Positions 55,873 through 64,000 of a DNA stretch of 64,000 bases are shown in pieces (positions within the stretch are counted from its first letter, which is position 1; each line of letters begins with the position of its first letter). Origin of the DNA: an uncultured Bacteroidales bacterium. Its GTDB lineage: Bacteria; Bacteroidota; Bacteroidia; Bacteroidales; Muribaculaceae. The position numbers and the translations under genes are program-made. The notes under the pieces were generated by a model, which saw only the letters and a program-made list of their open reading frames with translations, searched no databases and was not told the origin of the DNA. Where the stretch lies: assembly GCA_949289215.1 (NCBI GenBank), contig CASENC010000009.1, forward strand, positions 47,569-111,568, read 5' to 3'.

Positions 55873-57048
55873 ATGCGACAGAAATTAGTGGAAAATCAGG
55901 GGGTGCCGGCATCCTTGTTGTGGGTGCTGGCAATTATAGCGGGGCTTTCTGTGGCCAATATTTACTACAATCAGCCATTGCTTAACCGCATAAGTGCCGA
56001 CTTGGGGGTGACTGAGTTTGCGGCCAATCTTGTCCCGATGGTCACGCAGGTGGGTTATGCACTTGGGTTGCTGTTTATCATACCGCTTGGCGACTTGTAT
56101 AAGCGGCGCACCATCATTGTGGCCGATTTTGTGCTGCTAGCCATTGCCACTTACGGCATAGCGCTGTCGCCGTCGCTTGATTATGTGCTGGCGGCATCGC
56201 TGGTTACGGGCATTTGCTCGGTGACGCCGCAAATCTTTATTCCACTCGTGTCGCAGTTTTCATTGCCCGAGAACAAGGCTCGCAACGTGGGGTTGTTGCT
56301 TAGCGGGCTGCTCACGGGCATACTTGGTTCGCGTGTCATTAGCGGCCTGGTGGGTGAATACCTTGGGTGGCGCACCATGTATTATGTGGCATCGGCAGTC
56401 ATGCTCGTTTGCTTGGCCGTGGTGGTGAAGGTTTTGCCCGATACGCCGTCGAATTTCAGGGGCACATATGGCGGGCTTATGAAGTCGCTTTGGCGGCTTT
56501 ACCGCGGCAATGCCACGCTACGCTTAGTATCTATTAGGGCGGGGTTGTGTTTTGGCAGTTTTCTTGCTTTGTGGGCCTGCCTTGCGTTCAAGCTTGGCGG
56601 CGCACCGCTCTATGCGGGTAACAATGTGATAGGCTTGCTCGGGCTGTGCGGCATGGCAGGCGTGCTGACTGCGACGATGGTGGGAGGCTATGTGAACCGT
56701 TTCGGCGTGAGGGCTTTTAATTATTTCGGTGCTGCGATGATGATTGCCGCATGGTTGCTCATATACCTGTTTCAGGATTGTTATGCCGGTTATATTGTGG
56801 GTATTATCATAATCGACATAGGCATGCAATTTGTGCAAATCAGTAATCAGACCCGCGCCCTTGTGCTAGACCAGAGTGCAACGAACCGCATCAATACCAT
56901 TTTCATGACCACTTATTTCGTGGGCGGAGCACTCGGCACGTTGCTTGCCGGCACGTTTTGGCAATCGTTTGGCTGGACGGGAGTCACTGCAGTCGGCATC
57001 AGTCTTGCCGGTATTTCATTGCTGATAACGGTTTTCACCAAGCATTGA
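55873..57048 (+). CDS. MFS transporter
   Basis: 391 residues from the ATG at 55873, with twelve membrane segments. It has the MFS loop 2-3 signature GDLYKRRTII and a central loop after helix 6. A start 33 bases upstream is in frame but overlaps the promoter. It resembles small-molecule or drug efflux permeases of the MFS (Bcr/YnfM type); the substrate cannot be read. Single gene. Confidence 0.9.
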   Translation: MRQKLVENQGVPASLLWVLAIIAGLSVANIYYNQPLLNRISADLGVTEFAANLVPMVTQVGYALGLLFIIPLGDLYKRRTIIVADFVLLAIATYGIALSPSLDYVLAASLVTGICSVTPQIFIPLVSQFSLPENKARNVGLLLSGLLTGILGSRVISGLVGEYLGWRTMYYVASAVMLVCLAVVVKVLPDTPSNFRGTYGGLMKSLWRLYRGNATLRLVSIRAGLCFGSFLALWACLAFKLGGAPLYAGNNVIGLLGLCGMAGVLTATMVGGYVNRFGVRAFNYFGAAMMIAAWLLIYLFQDCYAGYIVGIIIIDIGMQFVQISNQTRALVLDQSATNRINTIFMTTYFVGGALGTLLAGTFWQSFGWTGVTAVGISLAGISLLITVFTKH

Positions 57049-57077
57049 ACATAGTCGGCAAATTCTTGTAAGCGCGA

Positions 57078-57109
57078 TTTGCGATTGCAATCGATTTGCG
57101 CTATATTTG
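57078..57109 (+). promoter_or_regulatory. Promoter of the retropepsin-like gene
   Basis: TTTG (57078-57081), exactly 20 bases, TATATTTG (57102-57109), followed by the ATG at 57135. Confidence 0.75.
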
Positions 57110-57134
57110 GATATAATTTCAAAACGGCGTGATT

Positions 57135-58493
57135 ATGAATAAACTATTGATATTTGCGTTGGCAGCGTTGTTGCCGTTGATGGCGGTGGCGCAGAGTGCC
57201 GATGAGAGGATAGGAAAGCTGATGAATGAAGGGCGGTGGTTTGAATTGGAAAGGGAGATGCGTGATACTGCTGTCCGCAATTCGCTTCATCCTATGATTT
57301 GCGGAATGGCCGAGTCGTTGGCACATCATTACTTCAATCGCCCCGATTCGGCTGTGGCTGCGCTTAATCGGTTGCTTGGAAAATATCAAGCGCAAATGGG
57401 AGGCAATACACTCAGTATGGCCTATTTGCTTGGCGTGGACTTGGCCCGTAGCGGGCATTATGGTGCGGCTGCCGACTTGCTGCAAAGCCTTGTTGACCAA
57501 ATGGTTGCACAGGGGGCAGGCGATTCCGATTTTGTGAAAGGTGTGCAGCCGTTGGTCGGGGTGTATAGGGAATATGACTCGATTGGCGGCATCTGTCGCC
57601 CGTTGCATCCGGTGAGGGAGTACCGAATACCTATGCTCGCCGATAACAGTATGCACTCGGCGACAGGCGATACTGCGGCGCACAGCATAAGAGTGGCTGT
57701 GCAAATCAATGGTGTTGCCGACACGTGCATATTCGATACCGGTGCCGGTGTGAATGTGGTTCCCGATAAATTGGTCGGCAAGTTTGGTTTGCGCCCGTTG
57801 AATAGTTCCTACGTGATGCAGGGAATAGGGGTGCGGCAAGGGCAGATAATGGTTGCCGACACTTTGAGTATTGGTGGTATGAAGTGGGCAAATGTTCCGT
57901 TTGTGGTGGCAGATTATACCACCGGGCATCCCGAAGCCGATAAAGTCACCGATATGATGCCGTCTGTCATCGGGTTGCCGATAATGTTCTCGATGGGTGA
58001 GATGCAATTTGACTTCGACGGTGGCGAATTGGTGGTACCCGAAAAATCGACACCCAATCCGCTCGGTTCCTGCAACTTGATGCGTACCGACAGTGAGAAC
58101 CTGCAAATCTTGGCCGAAGATGTGGATGGCCGTCCGCTATTGATGCACTTCGACACCGGTGCTTATTATACCGTGATGTCGCCCAAGTATTATGACGGTA
58201 ACAAGGCTGCCGTTGAGGCCGTTGGGCAGGTGGATTCGCTCCGCATGGCGGGAATGGGCGGCGTGTCGATAACCCGCAGTTACCGCCTGCCTCGAAAATG
58301 TTTCAAGATAGGTGGTTCTATAGCCTGCCTTGATTCGGTGACGGTGAATACCGGTATCGACAAGATGGGGAACCGAGCCCCTGCCCAAGCCTCCAACTAC
58401 GGCGGTGCCGACGGCACTGTCGGCCTCGACCTGCTTGAGCGTTTTGGCCGAGTAATTGTGAACCTGCGCGAAATGTATATAATTAGGAATTAG
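57135..58493 (+). CDS. Exported two-lobed retropepsin-like aspartic protease
   Basis: 452 residues from the ATG at 57135. Signal peptide MNKLLIFALAALLPLMAVAQ; residues about 25-170 are tetratricopeptide-like helices; then two half-sites of a pepsin/retropepsin fold: FDTGAGVNVV (Asp201) and FDTGAYYTVM (Asp340). Each lobe brings one DTG, so one chain could form the active site that retroviral proteases make by pairing. The later GGADGTVGLDLLERFGRV is the end strand of the second lobe. It may cleave peptides or process proteins in the periplasm. The 3' end is partly duplicated at 60244. Confidence 0.85.
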   Translation: MNKLLIFALAALLPLMAVAQSADERIGKLMNEGRWFELEREMRDTAVRNSLHPMICGMAESLAHHYFNRPDSAVAALNRLLGKYQAQMGGNTLSMAYLLGVDLARSGHYGAAADLLQSLVDQMVAQGAGDSDFVKGVQPLVGVYREYDSIGGICRPLHPVREYRIPMLADNSMHSATGDTAAHSIRVAVQINGVADTCIFDTGAGVNVVPDKLVGKFGLRPLNSSYVMQGIGVRQGQIMVADTLSIGGMKWANVPFVVADYTTGHPEADKVTDMMPSVIGLPIMFSMGEMQFDFDGGELVVPEKSTPNPLGSCNLMRTDSENLQILAEDVDGRPLLMHFDTGAYYTVMSPKYYDGNKAAVEAVGQVDSLRMAGMGGVSITRSYRLPRKCFKIGGSIACLDSVTVNTGIDKMGNRAPAQASNYGGADGTVGLDLLERFGRVIVNLREMYIIRN

Positions 58494-58497
58494 GAAT
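58454..58497 (+). repeat. Direct repeat, first copy (3' end of retropepsin gene)
   Basis: The stretch starting AATTGTGAACCTG, in the last codons of the retropepsin-like gene, recurs at 60244 with one mismatch in the first 27 bases and a two-base insertion afterwards. The two copies frame the leucine-rich-repeat cassette. Confidence 0.75.
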
Positions 58498-58524
58498 TCC
58501 TTCGTTTTTCAGGGTAACGTTTTT

Positions 58525-58583
58525 GTAGAGACAATGTGCACATCGTCTCTATGACGGTAACGATTGATTTACAGTGTTTTATA
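58525..58583 (+). repeat. Left inverted repeat of the LRR cassette
   Basis: 59 bases starting GTAGAGACAATGTGCACATC; the reverse complement of 60065-60123 matches it at 53 of 59 positions. Its first 26 bases form a palindrome of the GTAGAGAC family seen also at 9560 and 9629. Confidence 0.8.
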
Positions 58584-58637
58584 TAATGCAGTAGTTAATA
58601 TATAAAAATGTAAACATTCATAAATAAAAATCAGATT

Positions 58638-59858
58638 ATGAAAAAAGTAATATCATTGAAAAAATTTTGGGCGTTGGTGTTTGCTATTTTCGCCTGCCAT
58701 TCAGCCTGGGCTTATGTTTTTGAGGTAGATGGCATATATTACGACATAATCTCAGAAGATGACAGAACTGTTGAAGTCGTTGACTATAATGATGGAGGAA
58801 ATTACAGCGGGGAATTGATAATACCGTCAAAAGTAAATTTGCAATCTAAGGACTACACAGTTGTTGCCATTGGGGAGCAAGCGTTCTATGGCTGTGAAAG
58901 ATTGATTTCCATAAACATCTCTGATGGCATCACTTCCATTGGGGGATGGGCCTTTTGGAACTGTGTAAATTTGACTTCCATAAAATTGCCTAACAGCTTG
59001 ATTTACATTGGGAAATATGCGTTCGTTGCGTGTAAAAGTTTAGCATCCATAGAATTGCCCGATGGCTTGACTTCCATTGGGCAGTATGCGTTCTATTTTT
59101 GTGAAAGTTTGAGTTTCATAGACATTCCCGATGGCGTCACTTCCATTGGGGAAGGTGCGTTCGGTTTGTGTAGAAGTTTGACATCCATAGAATTGCCCGA
59201 TGGTTTGACTTCTATTGAGCAGAATGTGTTCGGAGACTGTGCAAGTTTGACATCCATAGAATTGCCCGACGGCTTGACTTACATTGGGCCGAGTGCATTC
59301 GAACGTTGCGCAAGTCTGACTTACATAATCATCCCCGATGGCGTTACTTCCATTGAGGAGTATACTTTCTTTCTCTGTAAGAATTTAACTTCCATCGACA
59401 TTCCCAGTAGCATGGCTTGTATTGGAAGTTCTGCGTTCAAATTTTGTGGCAGTTTGACTTCGGTATATTGCAGAGCAAATATTCCTCCAAGTGCTAATGT
59501 TGATTCTTTTGGTGATAATGCATTAGAGGAGTTAGAATATGATGCATTAAAAGCAACTTTGTATGTGCCGGTAGGAACTAAGGCTGATTATGAGGCTGTT
59601 GATCCGTGGCGCAATTTTGAGACCATTGAGGAATATGATTTTAAGGTTGGCGTTGAAGATGTCGAGCATGGCGAGGAGATTGCGGTTGTCACCGATGGCA
59701 GTTCAATTGTCGTCACGGGCGATAACGCCGGGCGCATCGAGGTTTATTCGGTGAACGGGCAGTGTGTGTATAGCGGCTATGAAACCACCATCAGCGGCCT
59801 CGCAAAAGGTGTGTATATTGTCAAGGTCGGCAACAATACTTATAAGGTATTGCTTTGA
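58638..59858 (+). CDS. BspA-type leucine-rich-repeat surface protein with T9SS tail
   Basis: 406 residues. A signal peptide (MKKVISLKKFWALVFAIFACHSAWA) is followed by nine LRR_5 (BspA/TpLRR) units of about 23 residues with the pattern LxSIxLPDGLTSIGxxAFxxC (AFYGC, AFWNC, AFVAC, AFYFC, AFGLC, VFGDC, AFERC, TFFLC, AFKFC). The C-terminus is a T9SS type A domain (IEVYSVNGQCVYSG...GVYIVKVGNNTYKVLL). BspA-type proteins act at the cell surface in adhesion. The repeat units are also close at the DNA level, so the number may vary between strains. The gene sits inside a cassette bounded by inverted repeats (58525 and 60065). Confidence 0.9.
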   Translation: MKKVISLKKFWALVFAIFACHSAWAYVFEVDGIYYDIISEDDRTVEVVDYNDGGNYSGELIIPSKVNLQSKDYTVVAIGEQAFYGCERLISINISDGITSIGGWAFWNCVNLTSIKLPNSLIYIGKYAFVACKSLASIELPDGLTSIGQYAFYFCESLSFIDIPDGVTSIGEGAFGLCRSLTSIELPDGLTSIEQNVFGDCASLTSIELPDGLTYIGPSAFERCASLTYIIIPDGVTSIEEYTFFLCKNLTSIDIPSSMACIGSSAFKFCGSLTSVYCRANIPPSANVDSFGDNALEELEYDALKATLYVPVGTKADYEAVDPWRNFETIEEYDFKVGVEDVEHGEEIAVVTDGSSIVVTGDNAGRIEVYSVNGQCVYSGYETTISGLAKGVYIVKVGNNTYKVLL

Positions 59859-60064
59859 AAAAAGGAGAATTATGCACTGACCGACGAGGAAAGAATGCAG
59901 TATAAATGAGATAATAGTGGGTGCTGCAAAATTGGAAAATGATGACACACTGCGGGTGCGCAGGTTCGGCTGTGCCTCATCAAGGGTGAGCATGGTTTGA
60001 CGGGTCCGCCGCTCGCAGTGTGCATCAAGTTCTAATTACGGTACGTCTCTACAACTGTCGCAGT

Positions 60065-60123
60065 TATAAAATATTGTAAATCAATCGTTGCTGTCGTAGA
60101 GACGATGTGCACATCGTCTCTAC
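60065..60123 (-). repeat. Right inverted repeat of the LRR cassette
   Basis: Inverted copy of 58525-58583 (53 of 59 identical). The rest of the gap 59859-60291 holds the third GTCTCTAC-type piece at 60044-60053 and no gene. Confidence 0.8.
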
Positions 60124-60243
60124 GGTTTCAATGTCGGCATTTTGGTGCACCTCCACAGGGGGATATGGCATTGCAGTGGGGCGCATGAGCCGTGCGTTCC
60201 TACATTTCAGTGTTATGTTGTAGTAGTTTCCTCAATATACGGG

Positions 60244-60291
60244 AATTGTGAACCTGTGCGAAATGTATATAAAATTAGGAATGGGGAATTT
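60244..60291 (+). repeat. Direct repeat, second copy (remnant of retropepsin 3' end)
   Basis: AATTGTGAACCTG(T)GCGAAATG... repeats 58454-58497. It lies just past the end of the mntP gene (stop at 60292) and no longer belongs to an open frame of the protease. Confidence 0.75.
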
Positions 60292-60873
60292 TTAGCTGAA
60301 GAAGATGTGCTCGATTAGTATCTTTGTTCCGATGGCAATCAGTATTATGCCTCCCCATAGTTCTGCCCGGAGCTTGCGTGCGATGCCGTTCCCGAAACAT
60401 ATACCAAACATGAGCCCGACGAGTGAGAGGATGAATGACACCAGTCCGATGATGCCTACCGGCGGAAGTATCGTAGTGAAGCTGTATGTTCCCAAAAAGG
60501 CGAAAGATATGCCTATGGCAAGCGCATCGATGCTGGTTGCCACGGCCAGCGTCAGTAATACCTTCAGATTGGTGGGGTCGAACTCGTGGCGGCACTCTTC
60601 GTCCTTGAACGATTCACGCACCATGCGCCCGCCCAAAAAGGCGAGAATGGCAAATGCAATCCAGTGGTCGATATCCTCGATGAGATGACTGAAGAAACTG
60701 GCACCTATCCACCCCAACAGGGGCATCAGTGCCTGGAAAAATCCGAATGTAAACGCCATGACGAGCATAGGACGCAGACGGACGCGCTTCATGATGATGC
60801 CGCTGGCTATGGAGACGGCAAAGCAATCCATTGCCAATCCCACGGCAAGCAGCCAAATGTCTAAATTGGTCAT
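60292..60873 (-). CDS. mntP: Manganese efflux pump MntP
   Basis: 193 residues, six membrane helices in two repeats. The conserved Asp16 lies in LAMDCFAVSIASG and its repeat counterpart in VATSIDALAIGISFAFLG. It exports Mn2+ from the cytoplasm and protects from manganese excess. The full promoter at 60972-61003 gives a leader of about 90 bases, where such genes are often controlled; I could not match the yybP-ykoY riboswitch to it. Confidence 0.95.
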   Translation of the reverse strand: MTNLDIWLLAVGLAMDCFAVSIASGIIMKRVRLRPMLVMAFTFGFFQALMPLLGWIGASFFSHLIEDIDHWIAFAILAFLGGRMVRESFKDEECRHEFDPTNLKVLLTLAVATSIDALAIGISFAFLGTYSFTTILPPVGIIGLVSFILSLVGLMFGICFGNGIARKLRAELWGGIILIAIGTKILIEHIFFS

Positions 60874-60971
60874 TTCTTATAATCAGATAGTTATGCGAAT
60901 TGGTAGTTAAAATCCCCATTCAATCCCTGTCGGGCTGAGCGTTAATAATACCGCAGAATGAAAGAGAGCGG

Positions 60972-61003
60972 GCAAAAGTAACCAAATCTCGCCTATTATG
61001 CAA
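60972..61003 (-). promoter_or_regulatory. Promoter of mntP
   Basis: On the minus strand TTG (61001-61003), 20 bases, TACTTTTGC (60972-60980). The leader up to the ATG has a short CCC-GACA-GGG hairpin near 60925. Confidence 0.7.
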
Positions 61004-61061
61004 GAAATCATCTTTGCGCGCCCTCTTTTCGTGTTATAGGTGAGGTGGAAGTTTTACGCCG

Positions 61062-62210
61062 TTATTTTACTGTTATTAGTTCGTAGCGGCGGGAGCCGAG
61101 GCCGATGTGCTCGGCATGTGCCAGGCAGGTGCGGTACTCGGCGTTGGGGTTGGTGTTGTCGAAGTGGTCGTGGTGGTCGCAGAAGTGGCCGCTTGCCATT
61201 TCGTCGGTGAGTTGGCTGCCGGGGAGTGGAGTTTGGTGCAGGCAGGCATCGACGCAAGCCTGGTCGAGTGCCAGTGGGTCGAACGATGCAAACATACCCA
61301 CGTCGGGGATAATGGGTGTGTCGTTGCCTGCATGGCAGTCGCAAGTGGGCGACACGTCCATCACTATGGAGATGTGGAAGTGAGGGCGGCCATCGACTAC
61401 GGCCTTGGTATATTCGGCCATGCGGCAATTAAGCTCCTTGTTGGCGGCATCGTTGGCAAAGCTGATGGCATCGAAGTTGCAGGCTCCCACGCAGCGTCCG
61501 CAACCTACGCAATTGGTTGTATTGATGCTCATTTTACGGTTCTCCGTGTCAAAGACAAGCCCGTCGTTGGCACATTCCTGCATACAGCGGCGGCAACCGC
61601 GGCACTTGTCATGGTCTATCATGGGCTTGCCGTTGCTGTGCTGCTCCTTTTTCCCGGCGCGAGAACCGCACCCCATGCCTATGTTCTTGATTGTTCCCCC
61701 GAAACCGGTCATTTCATGCCCCTTGAAGTGGGTGAGCGAGATGAAAATATCGGCATCCATCACTGCGCGTCCTATCTTTGCTTCCTTGACGTATTCGCCA
61801 CCATTGACCGGCACGGCAATGTCGTCGGTGCCCTTCAGCCCGTCGCCAATGATGACAGGGCAACCCACCGTGAGCGGCGTGAAACCGTTTTCCCATGCGC
61901 AATATAAGTGTTCGATGGCATTCTTGCGGCTGCCGGGGTAGAGCGTGTTACAGTCGGTGAGAAACGGCTTGCCGCCGAGGCTCTTAACCGTGTCGGCCAC
62001 GGCGCGTGCATAATTCGGCCGCAAGAAAGCCATATTGCCGAGTTCGCCGAAGTGCATCTTTATTGCCACAAACTTCCCGTCCATGTCGATGCCACCTATT
62101 CCGGCAGCTTTTATGAGGCGTTTCAATTTGTCGATGGGGCCTTCGTCGGGGCGGCATCGGAATGTGGTGAAATATACCTTCGATGTAGTTTCCTTAATTT
62201 CTTGGTCCAT
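61062..62210 (-). CDS. DUF362 protein with two 4Fe-4S clusters
   Basis: 382 residues. The N-terminal DUF362 domain (VAIKMHFGELGNMAFLRPNYARAVAD, FLTDCNTLYPGSRKNAIEHL) is followed by a ferredoxin-type domain with CRGCRRCMQEC and CVGCGRCVGAC (two 4Fe-4S motifs) and a C-terminal DUF362 stretch with CDCHAGNDTPIIPDVG and several histidines (HHDHFD). The family is widespread in anaerobes; its role is not settled. Electron transfer in the cytoplasm is likely. Single gene. Confidence 0.92.
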   Translation of the reverse strand: MDQEIKETTSKVYFTTFRCRPDEGPIDKLKRLIKAAGIGGIDMDGKFVAIKMHFGELGNMAFLRPNYARAVADTVKSLGGKPFLTDCNTLYPGSRKNAIEHLYCAWENGFTPLTVGCPVIIGDGLKGTDDIAVPVNGGEYVKEAKIGRAVMDADIFISLTHFKGHEMTGFGGTIKNIGMGCGSRAGKKEQHSNGKPMIDHDKCRGCRRCMQECANDGLVFDTENRKMSINTTNCVGCGRCVGACNFDAISFANDAANKELNCRMAEYTKAVVDGRPHFHISIVMDVSPTCDCHAGNDTPIIPDVGMFASFDPLALDQACVDACLHQTPLPGSQLTDEMASGHFCDHHDHFDNTNPNAEYRTCLAHAEHIGLGSRRYELITVK

Positions 62211-62393
62211 AGTAGTATCTTGTAATTTCTTCTTCGATATGTAAAATTACAACAATTTGCCGGGAAAGTCAAGTTTAAAATTTTTCGGAGGTCACAAAAT
62301 CAGGTGGCTGTATGCTTTTCCAGGTCATAAAAAATTGGCAATTTTGTGGTGCTTTTATTAAACATGAATAACAAGTAAACATTTATTGCCAAA

Positions 62394-63812
62394 ATGAAAA
62401 AGCTATTGACAGGCATGGTTGCATTGCTGTTGCTTGCGGGGTGCAATAATGCCAAGAAACAACCGGTTGATGATGCAAAAGACATTGCGGCTGCCGATAC
62501 TGTGGCTTGCGATGCTGTGATTGCAGTATTGCAGAACGATTCGTTAAGGAACGACAGTGTATTGCGCGAATTGGGAAAGAAATATGAAATTTGGGGATTT
62601 GATGAAGGCGTGTCGGTGATTTGCGGCGGTAAGTGCGGATTGATTGACTCGGCCGGGAATTTCATCGTGCCACTGAAGTATGACAATGCACAATTCACTT
62701 GCGAGGGCATGACGGCGGTGTGTGCAGGCGTGAAATGGGGATTTGTCGATAAGCGAGGCCGGGAAGTGGTTCCGCCTATCTATGACGATGTTAATTCGTT
62801 CAGCGAAGGCATGGGTGCCGTGAAGTTAAACGACAAGTGGGGATTTGTTGACAAAACAGGTAAGTTGGTAGTGCCTATCGACTATGACAACGTCATCAGT
62901 TTCAGTGAAGGCATGGGAGCCGTGAAGATGAATGGCAAATGGGGCTTCTGTGACAAGCATGGGCGGCAGGTCATACCCATAATGTATGACAATGTAGGCC
63001 AGATGAATGTTACATTCTCCGACGGAGTGGTGCAGGTGTGCAATGATGGAATGTGGGGATATGTAGATACTTCGGGCAAGGTGGTGGTGCCGCTTAAGTA
63101 TGCCGAGGTTTATCCTTTCATTGAAGGCCGTGCTGCCGTGAGAGCGGGAAACAAGTGGGGATTTGTCGATAGGACCACCGGCAAAGAAATCGTCCCGGTG
63201 AAATACGACAAAGTAATGTCGTATGAAGGTGGGTTGGCATCGGTAAGCCTGGACGGGAAAATGGGTTTCATCGACAAAAACGGGGAAGAAAAAGTGCCTG
63301 TGATTTATAACGGAAGCCTATGCAAGTTTTCTGAAGGGCTTGCAGCCATGAGCATGAATGGCAAATGGGGGTTTGTTGATACCGTGGGCAGGGTGGTAAT
63401 ACCGTTCAAGTATGATTTCGTATATGATTTTGCCGATGGCATGGCCCATGTGTGCATGAAAGGGAAGCATGGATATATAGGCAAGGACAATAAGGCTGTG
63501 GTGTCGGTGATTTATGACGACATAAGCCGGTTCAGCGATAACCTTGCCGCCGCGAAGTCAAATAATGGCAAATGGGGGCTTGTTGACAGGGCTGGTAATG
63601 TGGTTGCACCGTTCAAGTATGATTATATAGGGCCGTTTGTAAAGAACATCGCCATAGCCAAATTGGGGCATAGATGGGGCTGCATCGATAATAAAGGCCG
63701 GGAAGTGGTACCGTTCATATACGACGGGGTGGAAGGTTTCCAGGAGGACGGGAGATTCCTGGTGTACCTGAAAAATGAGTATGTTTACCTTGACGTGCCG
63801 GCGGCCGAATAG
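62394..63812 (+). CDS. WG-repeat lipoprotein
   Basis: 472 residues. Lipoprotein signal MKKLLTGMVALLLLAGC, then a short N-terminal segment and about eleven WG repeats of about 33 residues with the pattern WGFVDKxGxxVVPxxYDxxxxFSEGMA. The repeats build an elongated beta-structure that mediates protein contacts. The role is unknown. It is a single gene near the right edge; no clear promoter box. Confidence 0.88.
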   Translation: MKKLLTGMVALLLLAGCNNAKKQPVDDAKDIAAADTVACDAVIAVLQNDSLRNDSVLRELGKKYEIWGFDEGVSVICGGKCGLIDSAGNFIVPLKYDNAQFTCEGMTAVCAGVKWGFVDKRGREVVPPIYDDVNSFSEGMGAVKLNDKWGFVDKTGKLVVPIDYDNVISFSEGMGAVKMNGKWGFCDKHGRQVIPIMYDNVGQMNVTFSDGVVQVCNDGMWGYVDTSGKVVVPLKYAEVYPFIEGRAAVRAGNKWGFVDRTTGKEIVPVKYDKVMSYEGGLASVSLDGKMGFIDKNGEEKVPVIYNGSLCKFSEGLAAMSMNGKWGFVDTVGRVVIPFKYDFVYDFADGMAHVCMKGKHGYIGKDNKAVVSVIYDDISRFSDNLAAAKSNNGKWGLVDRAGNVVAPFKYDYIGPFVKNIAIAKLGHRWGCIDNKGREVVPFIYDGVEGFQEDGRFLVYLKNEYVYLDVPAAE

Positions 63813-63929
63813 GAAAAGTACATGAAGATGTGTCAAAATGCAGATTAGGCGGCAAAGCTGTCCAATTTGAGGTAACCGATGTGTGAGGCGAAGCCGAACC
63901 GTCGGAGCAAGAAACCTTCATATTTGGAA

Positions 63930-63986
63930 CGGCCTCAAAGAGGTCGAATGTATCACAACTCACTATGTTCGACCTCTTTGAGGCCG
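63930..63986. repeat. 19-bp perfect inverted repeat at the right edge
   Basis: CGGCCTCAAAGAGGTCGAA (63930-63948) and its exact inverse (63968-63986) enclose 19 bases. No T run follows, so it is not a plain terminator; each arm is itself partly palindromic, as in REP-like elements. Confidence 0.65.
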
Positions 63987-64000
63987 AGTTTGTTGATGTA

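Noticed and set aside
57135-58493. Retroelement-derived protease
   Set aside because: No reverse transcriptase or integrase nearby, and a bacterial signal peptide with helical domain and two lobes in one chain do not fit a retroelement.
58501-60240. Complete insertion sequence around the LRR gene
   Set aside because: No transposase frame on either strand; only the repeats and the LRR gene are present.
60880-61003. yybP-ykoY manganese riboswitch before mntP
   Set aside because: The leader is about 90 bases and I could not align the conserved loops; kept only as a possible regulatory leader.

Overview
The window looks like a chromosomal piece of a gut-type Bacteroidales bacterium, plausibly Muribaculaceae (the family is inference). 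The signs are a SusC/SusD pair, many exported glycoside hydrolases (three GH92, GH84, GH20, GH43, GH18), several type IX secretion (T9SS) C-terminal sorting domains, a one-chain SecDF, a methylmalonyl-CoA decarboxylase operon, and many promoters of the Bacteroidota form TTTG-N19/20-TAnnTTTG. There is no rRNA, tRNA, CRISPR array, transposase or prophage that I can see.

Layout. 1-7261: a thiol/Omp28 region with two large exported Omp28-like proteins on the minus strand (one cut by the window edge), then a plus-strand set of TlpA-type thioredoxin, DUF6029-like outer-membrane protein, Omp28-like lipoprotein and small T9SS substrate. 7440-9234: exported CE1-type esterase and ferritin. 9235-10047: non-coding, with palindromic repeats. 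10048-19105: exported zinc metalloprotease, SusC, SusD and a T9SS-exported protein, which reads as a peptide or glycoprotein utilisation locus. 19210-21312: YD-repeat-like lipoprotein and GH18, divergently transcribed. 21486-27301: SecDF, Ig-like lipoprotein, SlyD-type prolyl isomerase. 27389-30370: redox and detoxification genes (Tat-exported flavoprotein, T9SS-tailed flavodoxin, decarboxylase-cupin protein, SMR exporter). 30469-45621: a glycan-degradation island (GH20, GH43, GH84, acetyltransferase, three GH92) with an AT-rich YhcG-type nuclease gene inside the operon. 45960-50802: metallo-beta-lactamase-fold hydrolase, CDF transporter, PIN toxin-antitoxin pair, ATP-grasp-like protein with an apparent non-AUG start, trpS. 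51027-55695: methylmalonyl-CoA epimerase and the Na+-pumping decarboxylase. 55873-63812: MFS transporter, two-lobed retropepsin-like protease, BspA-type leucine-rich-repeat gene in a repeat-bounded cassette, mntP, a DUF362 ferredoxin and a WG-repeat lipoprotein.

How it fits together. GH18, GH20, GH84 and GH92 together match stripping of host N- or O-glycans (N-acetylglucosamine and alpha-mannose linkages), while the metalloprotease-SusCD locus would handle the protein part. Carbon then drains to succinate and propionate, the last steps being the epimerase and sodium-pumping decarboxylase operon. The strongest oddities are the repeat-bounded leucine-rich-repeat cassette (58454-60291), the nuclease gene inside the mannosidase operon (39905-41008), the T9SS-tailed flavodoxin, and the ATP-grasp-like gene that seems to lack an AUG/GUG/UUG start for its conserved N-terminus.
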